Shown here: positions 32,814-40,461 of the stretch, in pieces | How positions within the stretch are numbered: position 1 is the stretch's first letter | How the letters are laid out: every line of letters starts with the position of its first letter | Assembly (NCBI RefSeq): GCF_011601345.1 | Contig: NZ_JAAORB010000011.1 | Location: 1 to 64,000 of the forward strand | DNA length: 64,000 bases | Reading direction: 5' to 3' | From: Roseovarius gahaiensis | Lineage (GTDB): Bacteria; Pseudomonadota; Alphaproteobacteria; Rhodobacterales; Rhodobacteraceae | Notes under the pieces: generated by a model | Seen by the model: the letters and a program-made list of their open reading frames with translations, nothing else | Database searches by the model: none | Told to the model about the DNA's origin: nothing | Made by a program: the position numbers and the translations under genes

Positions 32814-34055
32814 ATGACAAAGACCGGCGTGATGATTTGTGGGCATGGCTCGCGCAGCCAATCGGCTGTGGATGAGTTCTCGACCCTTGCCGAAAAACTG
32901 CCGCCCTACCTGCCCGATGGCTGGGAGATGGAGTATGGCTATCTTGAGTTTGCCAATCCGGTGATCCGCGACGGTCTGGATAAATTGCGCGCCAAGGGGT
33001 GTGACCGCATCTTGGCTGTGCCCGGCATGTTGTTTGCCGCGATGCACTCCAAGAACGACATTCCCACGGTGCTGAACACCTATGCCGCCAAGCATGGTGT
33101 CGATGTCCGCTATGGCCGCGAACTGGCGGTTGATCCCAAGATGATCGCCGCCGCCGGGGCGCGGGTGCAAGACGCGGTGGATCGCGCCAACGCCGATCTG
33201 GGCGCGGTCAGTTTGCACGACACCTGCCTTGTGGTCATCGGGCGTGGTGCGTCGGACCCGGACGCCAACGGCAACGTCGCCAAGATCGCTAGGATGCTGC
33301 AAGAGGGCTTGGGCTTTGGCTGGTCCGAGGTGGGGTATTCCGGCGTTACCTTCCCGCTGGTTGAGCCATGCCTGCAGCATGTGGCCAAACTGGGCTACAA
33401 GCGGGTAATCGTGTTCCCGTATTTCCTGTTTTCGGGCATCTTGATTGATCGGATCTATGGCTTCACCGATCAGGTGGCCGCCGAACATCCCGGCATCGAA
33501 TTCGTCAAGGCAGGCTATCTTGGCGATCACCCTAAAGTTCTGGAAACCTTCGCCGAACGGGTGACCGAACAGGCCGGGGCCAACCCGCCGCCCAATTGTG
33601 GCACCTGCCAGTATCGCACGCAGGTTCTGGCCATCGAGGGCAGCGATACGCAAGAAATCACCGCCGAACAGCGCCGCGCACTGGCCGCAGCCGCAGCCGC
33701 AGGCGACGGGCACCCGGCCTTTAGCGATGTGCCGCCGCCGACCTGCGTGCTGTGCAAATATCGCACCACTATTCTGGGATTCGAGGCCGAGGTGGGCGCG
33801 ATACAGGAAAGCCACCACCACCATGTTGAAGGGCAAGGTGCCAGTGCGCCGGGCTCGAACGTGGCCGATTGCAGCTTGTGCGACACGTTCTGCACCGGGA
33901 TGTGCCGCCTTGAGATGCAGGACCACGGCCACCACCACCATCATCACCACGATCATGATCACCACCACGACCATGACCACCATCATCATCACGCCGCCTA
34001 TCCGCATGCAGACCATCCTTTGGGCCCGGAAAGCGCGCGGAAAACCAAGGCCTGA
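32814..34055 (+). CDS. cbiX: Sirohydrochlorin cobaltochelatase CbiX with Cys-rich and His-rich tail
   Basis: A 413-aa type II chelatase inserting Co(II) into the corrin precursor early in the pathway. Residues 1-245 hold two CbiX domains (GHGSRSQSAVDEF at 10 and a second lobe with GRGASDPDANGN near 142). The C-terminal extension has CxxC pairs at C262/C265 and C311/C314, then C353, C356, C360 and C364, fitting the iron-sulphur-bearing CbiX class. It ends in a tail of about 24 residues that is almost only His and Asp (373-396), a likely metal store. AGGAGG precedes the ATG. Confidence 0.93.
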   Translation: MTKTGVMICGHGSRSQSAVDEFSTLAEKLPPYLPDGWEMEYGYLEFANPVIRDGLDKLRAKGCDRILAVPGMLFAAMHSKNDIPTVLNTYAAKHGVDVRYGRELAVDPKMIAAAGARVQDAVDRANADLGAVSLHDTCLVVIGRGASDPDANGNVAKIARMLQEGLGFGWSEVGYSGVTFPLVEPCLQHVAKLGYKRVIVFPYFLFSGILIDRIYGFTDQVAAEHPGIEFVKAGYLGDHPKVLETFAERVTEQAGANPPPNCGTCQYRTQVLAIEGSDTQEITAEQRRALAAAAAAGDGHPAFSDVPPPTCVLCKYRTTILGFEAEVGAIQESHHHHVEGQGASAPGSNVADCSLCDTFCTGMCRLEMQDHGHHHHHHHDHDHHHDHDHHHHHAAYPHADHPLGPESARKTKA

Positions 34056-34081
34056 GCAGGTTTTTCTGCTTGCGATAATTA

Positions 34082-34107
34082 CCCGCGTCGGAGGTTTCTG
34101 ACGCGGG
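34082..34107 (+). repeat. Hairpin in the cbiX-cobH gap
   Basis: CCCGCGTC (34082-34089) pairs with GACGCGGG (34100-34107) around a 10-nt loop that itself contains GGAGG. No T-run follows, so it is more likely an mRNA-processing or translation-control stem than a terminator. Confidence 0.4.
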
Positions 34108-34114
34108 CCACCCA

Positions 34115-34768
34115 GTGAAAGATTTGCCTTTGCGCCCCTACGAGAAAAACCCCTCGGCGATCTATGCTGAAAGCTTTGCAACCGTGCGCCGCGAGGCGCG
34201 ACTTGAGCGGTTTGGCCCCGGCATGGAGGCACTTGCGATCCGCGTGATCCATGCCTGCGGCATGGTCGAGGTGGCTGACCGGTTGGCGTACACTGCAAAC
34301 GCCTATGCTGCAGGGCATGCGGCATTGCAGGCGGGTGCGCCGGTGTTGTGCGATTGTGAAATGGTCGGCGCCGGGATCATCCGTCGCTACCTGCCCGCCG
34401 AGAACGATGTGATCGTGACGTTGAACGATCCGCGCGTGCCCGCGATTGCGGCGGGCATCGGCAACACCCGGTCGGCGGCGGCGGTCGAGTTGTGGGCCGA
34501 ACATCTGGAGGGGGCGGTCGTTGCCATCGGCAACGCGCCCACGGCCTTGTTTCATCTGCTGGAACTTCTTGACGAGGGCGCGCCGAAACCGGCGGTGATC
34601 CTTGGCTTTCCGGTGGGCTTTGTCGGCGCGGCGGAAAGCAAGGCGGAACTGGCGGATGCCCCGCGCGGTTGTGACTTCGTGGCGCTGCGCGGGCGGCGCG
34701 GTGGATCGGCGATTGCCAGTGCCGCCGTCAACGCGCTGGCGGCGGGTATTCCCGAGGGCACGGCGTGA
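34115..34768 (+). CDS. cobH: Precorrin-8X methylmutase
   Basis: This enzyme moves the C11 methyl group to C12 to form hydrogenobyrinate (or its cobalt form). The 217-aa length is normal. The catalytic histidine is in RVIHACGMVEVAD (about residue 47); GAPVLCDCEMVGAGI and FPVGFVGAAESK are further family blocks. The start is GTG at 34115, just after the hairpin; no better start exists in frame near the conserved YEKNPSAIYAESF. It is the third gene of the cobalamin run. Confidence 0.95.
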   Translation: MKDLPLRPYEKNPSAIYAESFATVRREARLERFGPGMEALAIRVIHACGMVEVADRLAYTANAYAAGHAALQAGAPVLCDCEMVGAGIIRRYLPAENDVIVTLNDPRVPAIAAGIGNTRSAAAVELWAEHLEGAVVAIGNAPTALFHLLELLDEGAPKPAVILGFPVGFVGAAESKAELADAPRGCDFVALRGRRGGSAIASAAVNALAAGIPEGTA

Positions 34769-34834
34769 CCGGGGCGCTTGTCGCGCTCTGGCGTGCGCGC
34801 CGCGCAAGACCCTCGTGCAAAAAAGGGGCGCGCG

Positions 34835-36040
34835 ATGTCGGTTGATCCGTGGCTGCATATTGTTGGCATTGGCGAGGATGGTCTGGACGGCTTGTTGCCC
34901 GCCACGCGTGCTGTTGTCGAAGCCGCCGAGGTGATCGTGGGCGCCGAGCGGCATCACGTTCTGGCGCAGGGCGTCGGTGCCACGCGTATCGCATGGCCGT
35001 CGCCGTTTGATGCCTTGATCGACACCTTGAATGGGTTGCGCGGGCAACGGGTTGTCGTGCTGGCCACCGGCGATCCCCTGTGGTTTTCAGTGGGGGCGCG
35101 GATCGGACGCGAACTCAACGCCGCCGAGATCACCTATCACCCGCAATTATCCGCCTTTCAGTTGGCGGCGGCGCGCATGGGCTGGAGCCTTGCAGACGTT
35201 GAAACCCTGACCGTGCATGGCCGCCCGGTGGAGCAGATGATTGCCTTTATCCAACCCGATGCGCGGCTGTTGATCCTGACCACGGGGGCGGACACGCCGG
35301 GCCAGATTGCCGCTTTTCTGGCCGAGCGTGGCTTTGGCCGCTCGAAGATGACGGTGCTGGCCCATATGGGCGGCGAGACCGAAGCACGGTTTGACGGGAT
35401 TGCCGAAGGCTGGGATCATGAGGTGCCCGCCTTCAACACGCTGGCGGTCGAGTGTATCGCCGCGCCGGATGCCGCTTTGCTGCCCCGCGTGCCGGGGCTA
35501 TCGGATGATCTGTTTCGCCATGATGGCACGATGACCAAACAAGAGGTGCGCGCCGCCACGCTAGCCAAGTTAATGCCGATGCGCGGGGCGCTTTTGTGGG
35601 ATATCGGCACCGGCTGTGGCTCGGTTGCGGTCGAATGGATGCGCGCGGCGCGCTATGCCCGTGCCATCGGGATTGAGCCGCGCGCCGATCGACGCGCTTT
35701 GGCGGCGGCCAATGCGCTGGCCCTTGGCGCGCCCAAGCTGGACCTGATCGACGGGCGCGTGCCCGAGGCCTTGGACGGCCTGGCGGCCCCCGACGCCGTG
35801 TTTATCGGTGGCGGCCTGAGCCGTGAGACATTTGACGCAGCCTGGGCTGCGCTGCGGCCCTTGGGGCGTATGGTGTGCAATGCCGTCACGCTGGAAAGCG
35901 AGGCGCTGCTTTTGGCGTTGCACAAGGAATTTGGCGGGCAGCTGGTGAAGCTGTCGGTCAACCGGGCCGAACCGGTGGGTGGGCTGACCGGCTGGCGGCC
36001 CTTGATGCCGGTGACCCAGTGGAGCCTTGTGAAGCGATGA
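34835..36040 (+). CDS. cobL: Precorrin-6Y C5,15-methyltransferase (decarboxylating), CbiE-CbiT fusion
   Basis: A 401-aa bifunctional enzyme that methylates C5 and C15 and decarboxylates the C12 acetate chain. Residues 1-205 are the CbiE tetrapyrrole methylase (GIGEDGLDGL, ATGDPLWFSVG near residue 72). Residues 215-401 are the CbiT Rossmann methyltransferase (LLWDIGTGCGSVAVEWMR near residue 250 and GGGLSRETFD). The start at 34835 follows AAAGGGG. It lies 66 nt after cobH and is followed by a copy of the dispersed repeat before cobI. Confidence 0.95.
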   Translation: MSVDPWLHIVGIGEDGLDGLLPATRAVVEAAEVIVGAERHHVLAQGVGATRIAWPSPFDALIDTLNGLRGQRVVVLATGDPLWFSVGARIGRELNAAEITYHPQLSAFQLAAARMGWSLADVETLTVHGRPVEQMIAFIQPDARLLILTTGADTPGQIAAFLAERGFGRSKMTVLAHMGGETEARFDGIAEGWDHEVPAFNTLAVECIAAPDAALLPRVPGLSDDLFRHDGTMTKQEVRAATLAKLMPMRGALLWDIGTGCGSVAVEWMRAARYARAIGIEPRADRRALAAANALALGAPKLDLIDGRVPEALDGLAAPDAVFIGGGLSRETFDAAWAALRPLGRMVCNAVTLESEALLLALHKEFGGQLVKLSVNRAEPVGGLTGWRPLMPVTQWSLVKR

Positions 36041-36079
36041 GCGATGGACAGTGCCGGGTGGCGGCTGTCGGAGCCTCCG

Positions 36080-36105
36080 GCGGGAGTATTTTGGGAACAA
36101 TGAAG
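36080..36105 (+). repeat. Dispersed GAGTATTTTTGGAACAATGAA-type repeat, copy 2
   Basis: CGGGAGTATTTTGGGAACAA followed by TGAAGA, between cobL and cobI, preceded by a CTCCGGCGGGAG short inverted repeat (36075-36086). Confidence 0.7.
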
Positions 36106-36119
36106 ATGGGGCACGGGCG

Positions 36120-36821
36120 ATGAGCGGCGTTTTGTATGGTGTCGGGCTTGGGCCGGGCGATCCGGACTTGATGACGCTGCGGGCGCATCGGTTGATTGCC
36201 GGTGCGCAGGTGGTGGCCTATCCCAGCCTTGCGGGCGGGGCCAGTTTCGCGCGGTCTATCGCCGCCGGTGTGATCGCCAAGGGCGCGCGGGAGATCGTGA
36301 TGGATGTGCCGATGACGGTTGCGCGCGGCCCGGCGCAGGCGGCCTATGACACCGGTGCGGCCCAGATTTCTGCGGCGCTGGATCAGGGCGATGATGTGGT
36401 TTGCCTGTGCGAGGGCGATCCGTTTTTCTATGGCTCGTTCATGTATCTGTTTGCCCGTTTGGCGGACAAGTACCGGGTGGAGGTTGTGCCGGGCGTCACC
36501 TCGATCACCACTTGCGCGGCGCGGGCGGGGATGCCGCTGGCGGCGCGCAATGAGCGGTTGACCGTGCTACCGGGGCCGTTGCCTGAGGCTGAGTTGCGGG
36601 CGCGCATTGACGGTGCGGAAAGCGTGGCCATCATGAAGGTCGGTCGACATCTGGAGAAAATCCGCGCGGTGATCGGGGATTTGGGCCTGATGGAGCGCGC
36701 CATGTATATCGAGCGCGCCAGCCTGCCAGACGAAGTGGTATGTCCGCTGTCCGAGGCGCCGGAAAAGGCACCTTATTTTTCGATGATCTTGCTGACGAAA
36801 GGGGCCGATCCATGGCTTTGA
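36120..36821 (+). CDS. cobI: Precorrin-2 C20-methyltransferase
   Basis: A 233-aa S-adenosylmethionine-dependent methylase adding the C20 methyl that is later lost on ring contraction. Seen are the family start VGLGPGDPDLMTLRA, CEGDPFFYGSFMYL (P-loop-like SAM motif, about residue 100), VPGVTSITTCAA and a C-terminal YFSMILLTKG. The length fits CobI/CbiL. The start at 36120 was chosen over upstream in-frame ATGs inside the repeat. Its 3' end overlaps the CbiG-CobJ gene by 10 nt. Confidence 0.94.
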   Translation: MSGVLYGVGLGPGDPDLMTLRAHRLIAGAQVVAYPSLAGGASFARSIAAGVIAKGAREIVMDVPMTVARGPAQAAYDTGAAQISAALDQGDDVVCLCEGDPFFYGSFMYLFARLADKYRVEVVPGVTSITTCAARAGMPLAARNERLTVLPGPLPEAELRARIDGAESVAIMKVGRHLEKIRAVIGDLGLMERAMYIERASLPDEVVCPLSEAPEKAPYFSMILLTKGADPWL

Positions 36822-38617
36822 AACCGGTTGTTCTGGCTCTGAGCCGGTCAGGTGAAGAGGTGGCGCATCGCGTGGCGGCCCGGTTGGGCGCGCAGGTGCA
36901 TGGCCGCGCGGGGCGTGTGGAAAAAGCGGATGCCTATTTTCCCAATGCGCTTGATCATGCGCGCGATTTGTTTGCCGCCGGGGTGCCCATCGTGGGCGTT
37001 TGTGCCAGCGGTATTTTGATCCGTGCGGTGGCGCCTCTTTTGGCGGACAAGCGGGCGGAGCCGCCGGTTGTATCCGTTAGTGACGATGGATCGGTCGTGG
37101 TGCCGCTACTGGGCGGGCATCGGGGCGCGAACCGTCTGGCCGCCGAGATTGCCGAAGGTCTGGAGGCCGTGGCGGCAGTGACAACGGCGGGTGACGTGGC
37201 GATGGGCGTGGCACTGGATGCCCCGCCCGCAGGCTACCGGCTGGCCAATCCCGAAGATGCCAAGGCGGCGATGGCGGCGCTGCTTGATGGGCAGGGCGTA
37301 AAGATTGCGGGTGAGAATATTTTCGGCCTTGAGGATCAGGGCGGAGTGGTGGAATTGTGCGTGAGCGACGCGCCCGCCGAGGGTGGTGCTGCGCGGCTGG
37401 TCTATCATCCGCAGCGCTTTGCGCTTGGCGTTGGCTGCGCGCGCAACTGTGATCCCGATGAATTATGGCGGCTGGTGCAAGAAACATTGGCCGAGGCCGG
37501 GATCGCGCCCGGCGCAGTGGCCTGTGTGGCGTCGATTGACCTGAAAGCCGATGAACCCGCGATGAATGAGGTAGCGGCCCGGTTGGGTGTGCCGCTGCGG
37601 CTGTTCACGGCGGAAGAGCTTGAGGCCCATGCCGACCGGCTGGCCCACCCGTCGGATGTGGTTCTTGCCGAGGTGGGGTGCCACGGCGTCAGCGAAGGCG
37701 CCGCGCTGGCATGTGGCGGTGATCTGGTGGTCGAAAAGCGCAAGACCGCCAATGCCACCTGCGCTGTGACGCGCAGCGACGCCCCGATTACCGAGATGCC
37801 GGGGCGCGCGCGCGGGCGATTGAGCGTGGTTGGCATCGGCCCCGGACAGGCCGCGTGGCGCACGCCCGAAGTGTCGCGCCTTGTTGCTGAGGCCGAGGAA
37901 CTTGTGGGCTATGGCCTGTATATCGACCTGCTGGGGCCGTTGGCGGCGGGCAAGGCGCGCAGCGATTTCCCGCTGGGCGGGGAAGAGGCGCGCTGTCGCT
38001 ATGCGCTGGAGCAGGCGGCTAAGGGGAAGAACGTGGCCTTGGTGTGTTCCGGTGATGCCGGTATCTACGCCATGGGCGCGCTGGTGTTCGAACTGCTGGA
38101 TCGCGGGGCCGACGCGCAGGGCGTCAGCGATGCCGCGCATCGCGTCGACGTGGTGTGCAGCCCCGGTGTTTCGGCGCTGCAAGGGGCAGCGGCCCGCGCA
38201 GGCGCGCCGCTTGGGCATGATTTCTGCACAATTTCGCTGTCTGATCTGTTGACCCCGCGGGATGATATTCTGCGCCGTTTACACGCTGCCGCCGAGGGGG
38301 ATTTCGTGATCGCGTTCTACAATCCGGTGTCGAAAACCCGGCGCACATTGCTGGCCGAGGCGCGCGACATTCTGCTGCAGCACCGCCCGGCGGATACGCC
38401 GGTGATGTTGGCCAGTTCCCTTGGGCGTCCGGAAGAGCATGTGCGCTATCGCCGTCTGGAGGATTTGCAGGTTGATGAGGTGGACATGCTGACAGTGGTT
38501 CTGGTCGGCTCAAGCAACTCGCGATTGGCGCAGTTGGGCGAGGGGCCGCGCATGTTTACGCCGCGCGGCTATGCGCGCAAGATCGACGGTGATCTGGCTG
38601 CACAGGCCGGGAAATGA
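36812..38617 (+). CDS. cobJ: CbiG-CobJ fusion: cobalt-precorrin-5A hydrolase and precorrin-3B C17-methyltransferase
   Basis: A 601-aa two-domain protein. Residues 1-335 are CbiG-like (GVCASGILIRAVAPLL, PLLGGHRGANRLA, GVGCARNC, AEVGCHGVSEGAALA); this enzyme removes the C20 fragment as acetaldehyde in the cobalt-early route. Residues 337-601 are the CobJ/CbiH methylase (VVGIGPGQAAW, CSGDAGIYAMGA, FYNPVSKTRR). Having CbiG beside CobJ, with CbiX, points to a route carrying cobalt through the ring contraction, despite the otherwise Cob-type naming. It overlaps cobI by 10 nt, implying coupling. Confidence 0.92.
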   Translation: MALKPVVLALSRSGEEVAHRVAARLGAQVHGRAGRVEKADAYFPNALDHARDLFAAGVPIVGVCASGILIRAVAPLLADKRAEPPVVSVSDDGSVVVPLLGGHRGANRLAAEIAEGLEAVAAVTTAGDVAMGVALDAPPAGYRLANPEDAKAAMAALLDGQGVKIAGENIFGLEDQGGVVELCVSDAPAEGGAARLVYHPQRFALGVGCARNCDPDELWRLVQETLAEAGIAPGAVACVASIDLKADEPAMNEVAARLGVPLRLFTAEELEAHADRLAHPSDVVLAEVGCHGVSEGAALACGGDLVVEKRKTANATCAVTRSDAPITEMPGRARGRLSVVGIGPGQAAWRTPEVSRLVAEAEELVGYGLYIDLLGPLAAGKARSDFPLGGEEARCRYALEQAAKGKNVALVCSGDAGIYAMGALVFELLDRGADAQGVSDAAHRVDVVCSPGVSALQGAAARAGAPLGHDFCTISLSDLLTPRDDILRRLHAAAEGDFVIAFYNPVSKTRRTLLAEARDILLQHRPADTPVMLASSLGRPEEHVRYRRLEDLQVDEVDMLTVVLVGSSNSRLAQLGEGPRMFTPRGYARKIDGDLAAQAGK

Positions 38618-38637
38618 GTATTTTTGGAACAATGAAA
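38616..38637 (+). repeat. Dispersed GAGTATTTTTGGAACAATGAA-type repeat, copy 3
   Basis: GAGTATTTTTGGAACAATGA followed by AA. It overlaps the stop codon of the CbiG-CobJ gene by two bases and lies 14 nt before the CobM start. Confidence 0.7.
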
Positions 38638-38651
38638 ACAGGGGCAGTGGC

Positions 38652-39425
38652 ATGACGGTTTATTTCATTGGCGCGGGTCCGGGCGATCCTGAATTGCTGA
38701 CCAAGAAGGCCGAGCGGGTGATCGGGGAATGCCCGGTATGTCTGTATGCCGGGTCGCTGGTGCCTGCCGAGGTGGTGGGCTGTGCGCCCGAGGGGGCGTT
38801 GGTCATGGACACCGCACCGATGACGCTGGAGGACACGCATGCGGTGATCCGCGCGGCCCACGATAAGGGGCAGGATGTGGCGCGGGTGCATTCGGGCGAC
38901 CCGTCGCTTTATGGCGCGATTGCCGAGCAGATCCGGCGGTTGCGCGCCGATGGAATCGACTATCAGATCATTCCCGGCGTTCCCGCCTATGCGGCCGCTG
39001 CCGCCGCCTTGGGGCAAGAACTGACCGTGCCCGAGGTGGCGCAATCTATCGTGCTGACGCGGGTGTCGATGAAATCAACCTCGATGCCGGATGGCGAGAC
39101 GCTGGAGAATTTTGCCCGCACGGGGACCACGCTGGCCATTCATCTGGGCGTGCGTGCCCTGCGCGAGATCGAGCGGGTGCTGATCCCGCACTATGGCGCG
39201 GATTGCCCTGTGGTGGTCGCCTATCGCGTTGGCTGGCCCGATCAGATGTTCATTCGCGGCACGCTGGCCGATATCCGGCTGAAGGTCCGCGACGAAAAGA
39301 TCACGCGCACCGCCTTGATCATGGTGGGGCCGGTTTTGGGCGAAATCAGTGACTTTAAGGACAGCGCGTTGTATGATCCCGCACAGCCGCACGTCTTGCG
39401 CCCGAAAGCGACAGCGGGCGTATAA
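38652..39425 (+). CDS. cobM: Precorrin-4 C11-methyltransferase
   Basis: A 257-aa tetrapyrrole methylase of the CobM/CbiF type. It has the N-terminal FIGAGPGDPELLTKKAERV, the VHSGDPSLYGAIAEQ SAM loop (about residue 82), IPGVPAYAAAAAAL, and TRVSMKSTSMPDGE near residue 138, all typical of this step. The start at 38652 follows GGGGCAGTGG. It is the last recognisable cobalamin gene of the cluster; no cobN, cobG or cobK is in the window. Confidence 0.95.
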   Translation: MTVYFIGAGPGDPELLTKKAERVIGECPVCLYAGSLVPAEVVGCAPEGALVMDTAPMTLEDTHAVIRAAHDKGQDVARVHSGDPSLYGAIAEQIRRLRADGIDYQIIPGVPAYAAAAAALGQELTVPEVAQSIVLTRVSMKSTSMPDGETLENFARTGTTLAIHLGVRALREIERVLIPHYGADCPVVVAYRVGWPDQMFIRGTLADIRLKVRDEKITRTALIMVGPVLGEISDFKDSALYDPAQPHVLRPKATAGV

Positions 39426-39477
39426 GCTGCGTCGGTCGAGAAAGTTTTACGTGATCGTCATGCCTTCCTGTCACAGA

Positions 39478-39501
39478 CTGAAGAAGTGATTCTTCAGGAG
39501 G
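39478..39501 (+). promoter_or_regulatory. Hairpin overlapping a Shine-Dalgarno sequence
   Basis: CTGAAGAA-GTGA-TTCTTCAG forms an 8-bp stem (39478-39497). The AGGAGG ribosome-binding site of the next gene (39496-39501) starts within the stem's end. Folding could reduce access of ribosomes. Confidence 0.5.
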
Positions 39502-39508
39502 CCGCGCC

Positions 39509-39859
39509 ATGACCACCTATTTGCCGCCCGATGTGCAAGCCGGACTTGACGCAGCACGCAAGCGGGCCGTTCAAAGCAGCAATCGCTTTCGGGTGCAGGC
39601 GGGAGATGAGACGTATCCAGTCCTGCGCGCGTGGCAGGGTGGTTTTGCGGTCGAGGCGGATGGCGCGCCGCATTTGCGGGGGTTGGTTGACCTGTATGAC
39701 GGGCCGAAACACCTGTCGCGCTGCCTGATCGTTGCTTCGGAGGAAGAAAACGGTGAGATGCGCTTTGAATTGAAGCGCGCCACCGATGCCCGTGAGACGC
39801 AACCGGTGGATTTTGAACGCGACCCGCAAGCCCCGGTGGCGTTGATCGAAAAGGCTTAG
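39509..39859 (+). CDS. Hypothetical protein, 116 aa
   Basis: A soluble protein with no signal peptide and no membrane segment. I do not recognise the family. The N-terminal 25 residues form a likely helix (PPDVQAGLDAARKRAV), followed by a beta-rich region with FRVQAGDETYPVLRAWQGGFAVEADGAP and LVDLYDGPKHLSRCLIV, a layout similar to small PilZ-like or LOTUS-like beta barrels, though no decisive motif is seen. AGGAGG and ATG are well placed. It converges with the lipoprotein gene, which ends 15 nt further on. Confidence 0.8.
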   Translation: MTTYLPPDVQAGLDAARKRAVQSSNRFRVQAGDETYPVLRAWQGGFAVEADGAPHLRGLVDLYDGPKHLSRCLIVASEEENGEMRFELKRATDARETQPVDFERDPQAPVALIEKA

Positions 39860-39873
39860 GCCTGTGGCGCCGA

Positions 39874-40404
39874 TCAGCGCTGTTTTTCGAACATGATGAT
39901 GACCGAGCCGATGGTCACGCCGGCCTTGCGCATATAGGCGCGGTTCAGCACGCGGTCTTTGGACAGTTGCCACATCCAGTCGTCGAAACTGACGCGCAGG
40001 GTGCCGTCAGGCACGGGCAGGTCTATGGTATAGGCCCAGTTGAAGGTGTCCCCCTGCTCGCGGCCCGTGGCGGTGCCGATTACCCCCGGCGCGGTGCCTT
40101 CCCATGTTTCCGTCCCGGTCTGATGCAGTGTCCAGACGCGGCGTTCGGTGGTCCCGTCGGCATAGGTGAAATCTTCGTCGAGGGTGAGGGTGTCGCCATC
40201 CCACGTGCCGTCGATCACAACCTCGAAGCGGCGGCGCACAGTGCCAAACCGATCTTGGAACTGGCCGTGGGCCACGGTGCGGCCATCGAAAAACTCTTGC
40301 AGTTCGAAGTCTTGGTCGCTGAGGGGCGGATCGGTCAGGGAGGGGCGGCCAGAGCAGGCAGCCAGTAGCGCAAGGGCAGCAAGGGCAAGTGCTTTGCGGA
40401 TCAT
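39874..40404 (-). CDS. DUF3833 family lipoprotein
   Basis: A 176-aa exported lipoprotein. The signal sequence ends in the lipobox LLAAC-S (Cys17), so the mature protein is lipid-anchored. The DUF3833 body follows: FELQEFFDGRTVAHGQFQDRFGTVRRRFEV, then a lipocalin-like beta pattern with DEDFTYADGTTERRVWTL and WAYTIDLPVPDGTLRVSFDDWMWQL. The function is unknown. No operon partner is evident. Confidence 0.88.
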   Translation of the reverse strand: MIRKALALAALALLAACSGRPSLTDPPLSDQDFELQEFFDGRTVAHGQFQDRFGTVRRRFEVVIDGTWDGDTLTLDEDFTYADGTTERRVWTLHQTGTETWEGTAPGVIGTATGREQGDTFNWAYTIDLPVPDGTLRVSFDDWMWQLSKDRVLNRAYMRKAGVTIGSVIIMFEKQR

Positions 40405-40461
40405 TGAGGCCTCCGAGTTTTATACCACCGAGGTATCTTGATCGCGCGGCGCGGCAAGGCT

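Noticed and set aside
33930-33990. Apparent tandem CAC/CAT/GAC repeat
   Set aside because: These are the histidine and aspartate codons of the CbiX tail, a coding low-complexity tract and not a CRISPR or microsatellite.
32568-34325. 585-codon minus-strand frame opposite cbiX
   Set aside because: It mirrors the well-supported CbiX and small His-rich genes. The valine/methionine-rich tract is the reverse complement of the histidine codons.
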